The translations under genes and the position numbers were made by a program. DNA of 64,000 bases from Scedosporium boydii (taxonomy: Eukaryota; Ascomycota; Sordariomycetes; Microascales; Microascaceae): the NCBI GenBank assembly GCA_002221725.1, contig NJFT01000144.1:40841-104840 (forward strand). Reading direction: 5' to 3'. Under the pieces are notes generated by a model. That model worked only from the letters and a program-made list of their open reading frames with translations, did not search any database and was not told the origin of the DNA. Shown in pieces: positions 57,052 to 64,000 of the stretch (position 1 is its first letter; each line of letters begins with the position of its first letter).

Positions 57052-60000
57052 ATGGAGGCAGGTACGAGCGTCATCACGCTTGTTCGAATCATATCCTCCG
57101 CCCTCAGGGGTGTCAGGGATGGTCCTGCAAATGTTGTCCGCGCCTCTAAAGTGGCTACTTCGCTGCAAGAAGTATTGGAACAGCTTGAACGAGACCAAAC
57201 GATGACAGCAACCGCCCCCGATGCCGCTCTTCGTGCTCATCTCAAAGCCTGCTCCGATGAATTGAATTCGTTCGCTTCAAAATTAGGGAAGCTGAAGGCA
57301 TTAGATACCGATAGCTCGGGCCGAAAGACTTGGAAGAGGATCAGAGCAATATTCAGTGAGAAGGATCTGGAGATGATGATCACTTCCATGGACACTCATG
57401 CGTCAACATTGAGCCTTTGGGTGGTATCTTCACAAAGGTTCTGACATTTCCGTATCTTCAACCCCAAGAGAAGAGACAGGAGATACTGACTCATTTCCAG
57501 AGGTTCTATCCGGAGTCAGACAGAGCAAATCTCCTCGATATCTCAAAATATCTCGACGAGTTTGCGGGCCAATAACTTTCAATGCAATGCCATCCGCGAC
57601 GAAGTGGGCGAGGTCCGAACTGCGATAAATACATTAAGCATCCGGCAAGGCGAACAGTTAAGACAAATCGCATCCACAGCCGATACTACTCTTTCGAGGA
57701 TGGATTCCCAACTTCAGACGATTGTCTCGACACTCCAACAGTCGGGCGCTCGACCGACCGAAGAGCAACAGACACAAGATATGCTGAAGCTTATTCTGAA
57801 TGCCGTGCAGTCTCTTCAATCAGCATCTTCCACCTCGGAGCACGCACCAAACAAGATATCAGGCCAAGAAGAGAGAAAAGTTTCAACGCATCAGAATCAA
57901 GCCGATGATTCCGACGGGAACTACAACGCATCCCATTCGGCTCTGCCAAGGGAGGGGTTTTCAGGCCAGGTACTTGGAGACGTTGAACTTATAGATAGTA
58001 TCGATCGACTTCGAAGACTTGTGGATCACCAAGGTTGCACAGTCATGGCTGAGACTGTTGAAGATGTGATAGACGATCTCCAAACAGTTCTCAGGGCCGC
58101 ACAAGACTTCAGCAGACAAACTCCGAATTTTCGAAGCTTGAAAAGAGCCAGGGGTGCTATTGCGTCCGCCAAGTCGTTGTCTATTAACGAATTAGGTAAG
58201 TTAGAGTCTGGTTTTTCGACGTGTATATTTCGCGGAGCTAACGATGTATCTCGCTCAGTGCGTGGACAGATCTCGGGTCACGTCACTGAACAGGACTGTA
58301 TCTGGAAAGAGTATAACATTGACAGCGGGATCCTCACATTGTCCAGGAAACGGAGACGAATCACCCATTCCAGCGCAGATGGAGATGAGCAAGACTTTGA
58401 GCAGTTCATCAGCAGATTGTCATTTCTCCCTCGCCAGCGGACGGGTGAAATGCTTATTGCTACGATGGGACTCGAAGATCGACGGGATGGCACCTTTTCT
58501 TCCATACCGCGCCTCACGGTTAATAGGATTTGGCCTGAAGACGCGTTAGTCTTCGACCTTGTCCGCGGTGGGAGGCTGGCGGAGTTCCAGAAGCTTCTAT
58601 GGGATGGGGAAGTTTCTCTTAGAGATCACGACGAACGGGGCAACTCTCTTCTTGCTGTGAGTGCAGGTCCCTGTCTTCCTCGCAAGTCTAGCACTAATAA
58701 AGAGTTCAAGATAGCTACAAATTGGGCCCAGCCCGAAATGTGCAAGTTCCTCCTCTCTCATGATGCCGATGTTGATGCATATTATTTTGCCGAGGGCCAA
58801 ACGATGGCCTGCAAGGTCTCTCTGTTAGGCACCGCAGGGGGCGTGTACGGAATTGAGTCAGAGACGGAGGAAGGATACCCTCCAGAAGTTTTCGAATGCC
58901 GAAAATTACTTCTGGATGCCGGAGCTGACCCAACGGATAATACGAATTACGCCTTCTCGGGATTCTTAGACGCGTGCGACCTCAGTACTTTGGTAGGTTT
59001 ACCTGGATGGGAATATTGGAGAATGTCCATGTTGGGTGGACACAGGCTGACATAAGTGGCTGCAGGAAACCATTAGACTGATCCTAGATCGGGCTAGGTG
59101 GTTCGAGCCGGTGAAACAAGCTGACCGATTCGGGAGAACGCCTTTACTCGTATCCTGTGATAGGGACGGCGAACCCCAGAAATTAATTTTTGCCCTGCTC
59201 CTTGAAAATGGTGCAAGACTCACAGAAGTCGACGTATTCGGCTGGGGGTGTTTACATTACTACATGGAGCATATGGATAGGCCTCCGATCAGTGTAAATT
59301 TCGAGGTGATCCCCGATGAGGTGGTAAGGAATGATCGAGAAGCGCTTATTTATTTGATAGAAAAAGGCGCCGACGTACGGGCAACGGACAAACAAGGATT
59401 CTCAGTGTCCCATCATGTTTACATATACCCGCTAGACAGGGACGATCTTAACCGCCGCGTCAGCTGGGGTAGCTACTCTCGCGATCTTTGGGATTTCGCG
59501 CTCACCGTCTGTGGCTACGACATTCTTGCAATTCGGGGCAAGTTTAGAAGGGTGGGACGGTATACGCCATACTATACGGGGGACAATTTTCGGAAACTTT
59601 GGCAGGGTTGGGAGTACTTGTGTCCCTACCCCGAGGACCTGGAGGACGATATCCAGAACGGTGCCGACGACACCGAGAGTTGCTATTTGGAAAACAGTAG
59701 TCGCTACGGGCACCAGTCGGACACTGATTATGATGATCATAATGACGAGCACGACCAATCCTTCTCCTACGAGTGTCATGATGGCGAGGACGATATCGAC
59801 GCTGATGACGACGATGAGATAAAGTGCTGTAGGCTCTGTGGATGGCATCGCTGCTGTCGTGATCCCATCTGCGATTGCGGGCTCGGCTGTGAATATCCGA
59901 GTTCGAATGACGAAGAAGAAGAAGAAGAAGAAGAAGAAAATAGTTCCGGAGAGATCATTCCGACTAGAATTACTAGAGGGGTACTATCTTCTATCCCGTT

Positions 60001-60097
60001 TGAGCAAGATCCATCGAGGCATAGCCAAGTCAACGCCGAGGAGGTTTATACGATACCTGAGATTCGTTTCGAAAATCCTTGGGAAGACTCAATTTAG
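57052..60097 (+). CDS. STAND-N-terminal/ankyrin protein with acidic and Cys/His-rich tail
   Basis: Four exons: 57052-57437, 57501-58195, 58259-58992 and 59066-60097 (948 residues), each intron 63-73 bp with GT/AG ends and matching phases. The N-terminus (MEAGTSVITLVRIISSALRG) and the following coiled region (TAINTLSIRQGEQLRQIAST) match the helical N-terminal module of fungal STAND proteins. The centre has ankyrin-like units (LAEFQKLLWDGEVSLRDHDE, CKFLLSHDADVDAYYF, CRKLLLDAGADPTDNTNY, LIYLIEKGADVRATDKQGFS). The tail is unusual: an Asp/His/Glu-rich stretch, then a Cys cluster (IKCCRLCGWHRCCRDPICDC and GLGCEYP, likely metal-binding), then a Glu run from a GAA microsatellite. There is no NTPase domain. 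The gene diverges from the NACHT gene, so both may act in one recognition response; that is inference. Confidence 0.82.
59912..59938 (+). repeat. GAA trinucleotide microsatellite in coding sequence
   Basis: Nine perfect GAA triplets encoding a poly-Glu run near the C-terminus of the ankyrin gene. Length changes here would stay in frame. Confidence 0.9.
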
Positions 60098-60687
60098 CTA
60101 GGGACGGAGATATAGTTTTACCTCTAGATATTATATAAGGAGCATTTGAGAAGGAGGGAATAAGTGGAATATCGTGGTGAGATGGATTCGACGATGCTGA
60201 GGATAGAAACTACCTAGTATCCGCTCTCAAGGTCCCTCCATTCTATATACTACTGGGCTGGTCGCTGGCCTACTTTATCGGACTAGTGCTCATTGGTACT
60301 CCTGCTAGTGTCCCTTGACCTAAACCGACCCTCCTCAACTCCGGACTTCTTCTCCCATCCCGTCTTCGGTTCCTTCGATCTCTTCAGCCTCTAGCGTCTC
60401 CTTTGTTGCCTGTTACCGGAATATACCACGTCATTTAACAGTCTGACTTGAGCTCCTAATATGCATCCTCATAGGGCCAAGCCGAGAGCTTGAGACCAGA
60501 ATTCGGGAGCTCAAACTATCTGAGAAATTCAGCAACTAGTACTGGGTATTGCATAACCGACCCTGACAATGCATCATGCCCGGACGTACATCAGGAGGCA
60601 GTTCCAGCTGAAGTACAATTATACTGACATGTCAAATGGTTGCTAACTTATATTCCTTTGGGTCATCTTCATCTGGCACACTGAGAA
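60098..60687. other. convergent intergenic region
   Basis: Lies between the 3' ends of the ankyrin gene and the HET gene. No recognisable feature. Confidence 0.5.
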
Positions 60688-62565
60688 TCAAGCAATCTGA
60701 ACCCGTTCAGCCTTCTGCGCATCGAAACCTTCACCATTCATAACGCCGTGTAAATAGGCATCACCCCGCATCTGCCACTTATCGCCGGCCTGCCGAAGCA
60801 CAATAGGCACTCTCCCTCCTTGTGGAACTGCTATCCGATCACCCGCCGCAGCTCGTACGGTGGCGAGTCCGATATATCCGTTCTTCGTCCGGAAGACTGT
60901 TCTATCCGCCAAGGGGCCCAGCCTATAGCCAAAGGCAAAGGCGAGGTTAGTCTTGGGCACCTTGAACACCTTTTCGAAAAACAGAACAAGATATTTCTCC
61001 GTCACTTTTGGGTACTGGCCACGCAACCGGCCCATCCACCGAATCAGCCGAGCTTGGCGATCCAGAATGCTGAACTGCTCCCTCATAAACGAGGCGGTCA
61101 GATCTGGTGGATTCCCAACCAATGTCTGGATAAATGCGTCCAGAACCGACCCGCCCGTGACATAATCTTTGTCATGGTTGTTCCCAACAGCATTTGCAAT
61201 GGCGCGCCACTCGTCGAGCATATAGGAGACCTTTGCCAAGCGCAATACTCCTGGGTACCCATGTGGCAGGTCGTCAACTACCATGACCCGCCCTACGGCT
61301 TCGATCGTGTCGACCCAACAGCAATCCAAGCCTAGAAGCAATCCAGTTTCATCAAATGTAATGGATTCTTTTGAGCTGCCGCCAGCTCTGTATCTCACCT
61401 CGTGAATATCTACCGAGTCGGTCAACCCGATGCACGGCGATTTTCGTGTAACCCGCCAGTCAGGCACCCACGACGGAAGCCCTTCAGCATGCTCTGACTC
61501 CAGACCGGGAGGAACGGAAAGAGCAATCAGGCCGGGGTATATCTTGAGCATGTCCGTAGCCAGCTGGCGGTAGAAGTCAAGAGGGTCGACGGTGTAATCG
61601 ACATTTGCCATGAATTTCTTTGCCAGTTCGTCTCCGGCTAGGGCGCCGAGGCCGTAAACCTTGTCTCGCGGATCCGTCGCCGCGAACATGCGATGTCGAT
61701 ACATGACGGAAAGTAAATCCCGGTAGACTCCGGCCTGATAGTCGATGCGCGTGTTTCTGATAATCAAGGCGGGCGTGTTGCGGTCGTGGGTACTCGTGTA
61801 AAGATCTAGCTGGTTCTGGAGAACGACGGCGTTCATCAAGTCCTCCCAGCTAATCGTGGCCGGGCCGCAGCACACGCGGATCTTAGTCGCGACGGCCGCT
61901 TCTTGGACAATCCAGGTCCTGCCAAACCAGTTCCTATCGATTATTTTCGACATGGCGTCGAAGCGATGAAATTGGGACGGGCGTTGGAATGGTCGAAAGA
62001 GAGCTGGTACCAGGGGGTCGTCCTCTGGTAGGTTCTCCAAGGATTTGCGCTGCTTGAGGTACTCGCGTCCGGCATCGGCAAGGTCCTGCGCCGCTTGGAT
62101 GCCGACGGTGCTGTTGTCGGCCTCCTCGCCGAGCCACACGATTACCTCGTCGGCCTTGGCAAAGATGTCCTTCATGAGGCCGACCTGGCGGGCTCGCTCC
62201 TCGAGGTTCTCCTGATTGATGCACACCGCATCGGCCCAGATGGTCCGGGGTCTATCGGTAAACCTCAAACAGCGGAGAGCGGAATGGAGGTTGGATCGGA
62301 TGTGCAGCTTCCTCTGGTTGCAAATGATGGCAATTCGGGGCTGTGGAACGTCCCAGCAATACGATAGCGCTTCGTATGATGGATTCTCGCCCAGTGCTGT
62401 GGAGGCGAGGTTACACTCAATCATGGTGTCTCCCTCCCCTGCTTCGAGGTCCACTGCATGATCGATATGGAGAATTCGGAACATGTCACGGTCAAGATGG
62501 GATCCGATTTCGTGGTAATCCAGTAGCAAGTCTAGCTTCGCCTTCAGGCGGCTACTGGTATCCAT
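60688..62565 (-). CDS. HET-domain (heterokaryon incompatibility-type) protein
   Basis: Intronless, 625 residues, start at 62565. The HET domain covers about residues 60-250 and shows its three conserved blocks: YEALSYCWDV, TIWADAVCINQENLEERARQ with QVGLMKDIFAKADEVIVWLG, and NWFGRTWIVQEAAVA. Further typical segments are YRHRMFAATDPRDKVYGLGA and LPSWVPDWRV, and the C-terminal third ends with GDAYLHGVMNGEGF, common in this family. HET domains are TIR-related effector domains that cause incompatibility cell death in fungi. There is no attached NTPase or repeat domain. All blocks are intact, in contrast to the broken HET gene at 31832-33764. It converges with the ankyrin gene and closes the three-gene recognition cluster. 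Confidence 0.92.
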   Translation of the reverse strand: MDTSSRLKAKLDLLLDYHEIGSHLDRDMFRILHIDHAVDLEAGEGDTMIECNLASTALGENPSYEALSYCWDVPQPRIAIICNQRKLHIRSNLHSALRCLRFTDRPRTIWADAVCINQENLEERARQVGLMKDIFAKADEVIVWLGEEADNSTVGIQAAQDLADAGREYLKQRKSLENLPEDDPLVPALFRPFQRPSQFHRFDAMSKIIDRNWFGRTWIVQEAAVATKIRVCCGPATISWEDLMNAVVLQNQLDLYTSTHDRNTPALIIRNTRIDYQAGVYRDLLSVMYRHRMFAATDPRDKVYGLGALAGDELAKKFMANVDYTVDPLDFYRQLATDMLKIYPGLIALSVPPGLESEHAEGLPSWVPDWRVTRKSPCIGLTDSVDIHEVRYRAGGSSKESITFDETGLLLGLDCCWVDTIEAVGRVMVVDDLPHGYPGVLRLAKVSYMLDEWRAIANAVGNNHDKDYVTGGSVLDAFIQTLVGNPPDLTASFMREQFSILDRQARLIRWMGRLRGQYPKVTEKYLVLFFEKVFKVPKTNLAFAFGYRLGPLADRTVFRTKNGYIGLATVRAAAGDRIAVPQGGRVPIVLRQAGDKWQMRGDAYLHGVMNGEGFDAQKAERVQIA

Positions 62566-64000
62566 CTTGGAGCGGGGGGGCGGTGGGGTCCAGCCGACAA
62601 CGTTTACAGTCCCAAAGATGAAGCTGGCTTGCTAATGACGAGTCCTAGCTGCATGCTAGCTCGGAAGTGTTGATAGGGAGAAGAAAAAGCATTTCAATTC
62701 AAAGGAGGATGCAGGAACATGTCCTTTCATGAGAACCACGACCCGGAAGGTCTAACGGTTGAGAAGACTTTTTCCACTTCCAAGAGCCGGGGGACATGTC
62801 TTCGAACGGAACCCCCCGAAGTGACAATCTCTTCGACCAATTCCGGCCAGCCAACTCACTTTGCAGCTACAGACCACCGATATTTCCAATAAAACCCAGC
62901 TGGATTGGCCAAGACCCTAGCAATAATTCTATAGACCCCCTGTAGCTGTATAAGCACGGAGCTTCCCAGGTGCGGGGTCGCAGCCTCACTTTCTCCCGTA
63001 TCCGTGAGGGTAAGCTGGAGATTTATGAGATATGATATGTCACGATCTGCCTGCAGCCGGGTCACAGTTTGAGGAAAGCGGTCAGGTCCGGCAGAATATA
63101 TGATCACGTGACAGGGCACGAAGGCACAATCCTGTGGGAACTGGAGGAATTTACCATGTTCAACTGCTGCCCGAACTGAAGCACAGTAAGGAAGTAGGAC
63201 CGAGCTGGAAGAGCGTCGGTCCCCGGGAGAGCTTGGAAAGGAAATGGCTATATAAACTACGGAACCTACCATGTATCTAGTTTGTCTTTCAAGACTCTCC
63301 AGTAGTCAATTCAAGTACAACTACACCCCTATACTTGAATACGCACTTCTCAACAATATCTTGTGAATACTGCTTGACTGCCTCACTTATCCACAACAGG
63401 CCCCTTCGACCCTCACACCAGCTGTACCCACCTGATAGACCCCTGAGCCAGTGTTAGGACCGTAACACTCTTCGATATCAACCAGCTTTCGTTTGCAGAT
63501 CCACGACACTGAAATCGTCAGGGTAGTCAACCCAACCCAGCAGGAGTAGTCCGATGGGTTTGTGAATGTGAGATAAATGTGGTATAAAATTCTTGTCTAT
63601 AGACGTAGCCCGGCCCCCCAAATACTCCGAATCCGAAAATACTAGAGAAAACCCAAAGGCAAAAAGAAAAGTCGTTACTAGCAAGTGCCCTATGGCGGTT
63701 GTGACCTGACCACTGCCGTGGCTGGTGAACACTCCCTGTGAGTGACAACCTCCCTTGTCGGGGTGGAATTCGTTTCCTCTATATGTAAGCCTAAGTAAGT
63801 AAGAAATATCATCACCTCGGCTCAGAGTGGGGTGGCGCACGAAGTGAGAAATTGTCAGAGGTGTCATACTCCCTGTTATGGCACGGGGTAACCGCAGGGC
63901 CACATTAGGGCAGAGGGGGCACTAGGATCACCTCAGAATGACAGAACCAGCACGGAAGACAGTCGTCACTCCAATTGGAGAGGTATGATGTGGTAAATAG
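62566..64000. other. terminal region, promoter-like sequence only
   Basis: Holds the upstream region of the HET gene. Minus-strand frames at 62856-63272 and 63478-63903 have no recognisable domain. A TATA-like element on the plus strand is listed separately. No plus-strand coding frame follows it inside the window. Confidence 0.45.
63249..63256 (+). promoter_or_regulatory. TATA-like element followed by leader-like sequence
   Basis: TATATAAA in GGCTATATAAACTACGG. It is followed by about 100 bp of C/A-rich sequence with CAATTCAAGTACAACT-type composition resembling a fungal 5' leader, but no start codon with a long frame appears within the next 700 bp. Confidence 0.4.

Noticed and set aside
1..64000. 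CRISPR arrays, bacterial operons, rRNA and complete transposons with terminal repeats
   Set aside because: Looked for and not found; the repeats seen are microsatellites, small tandem repeats and two decayed dispersed pairs.

Overview
The window looks like nuclear DNA of a filamentous ascomycete (Pezizomycotina, probably Sordariomycetes). The evidence is genes with short introns (about 50-150 bp) carrying GTRNGT-type donors and CTAAC/CTGAC branch sites, a Zn(II)2Cys6 regulator, HET-domain and fungal STAND/NLR genes, and transition-rich decayed duplicates that resemble repeat-induced point mutation (RIP). I saw no tRNA, rRNA, CRISPR array or complete transposon.

Layout. (1) 1-14.5 kb is conserved 'core' chromosome: a long gene-poor leader, a fungal protein with a LisH-like C-terminus (4.3-6.1 kb), an ARMH3/DUF1741 protein (7.5-9.9 kb), the mitochondrial Fe-S assembly factor Isa1 (11.0-11.8 kb) and the replication-maintenance AAA+ ATPase Mgs1/WRNIP1 (12.8-14.5 kb). 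(2) 15-39.3 kb is an accessory island. It holds a STAND-N-terminal-type protein with a Cys-rich tail, an intact stand-alone SRA-YDG gene, a decayed ABC-C transporter, an intact ornithine-aminotransferase-like enzyme followed by a Zn2Cys6 regulator, and then a heavily damaged stretch: serine carboxypeptidase remnants in inverted duplicate, a frameshifted HET gene, a pogo/Fot-type transposase fragment and an ankyrin pseudogene. (3) 40.2-52.1 kb returns to well-conserved genes, a copper-exporting P1B ATPase and an OPT-family transporter, separated by about 6 kb in which I recognise no gene. (4) 53.7-62.6 kb is a compact innate-immunity/allorecognition-type cluster: a NACHT NLR, a divergently transcribed ankyrin protein and a convergent HET-domain gene. 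The last 1.4 kb holds promoter-like sequence only.

How the parts fit. The island at 20.7-30.7 kb (SRA protein, broken multidrug-type ABC transporter, class III aminotransferase, pathway-type regulator) could be the remains of a small metabolic cluster that lost its transporter. The duplicated, transition-riddled carboxypeptidase fragments and in-frame stops of CAG/CAA-to-TAG/TAA type show that duplicated DNA here was mutated in a RIP-like way. Next to it, an intact gene encodes a domain family known to read methylated cytosine. At least four genes or pseudogenes begin with a helical fungal STAND-type N-terminal region and two more carry HET domains, so self/non-self recognition genes dominate the accessory parts. 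All splice models are my own readings of GT/AG signals and frame continuity; none was tested against transcripts.
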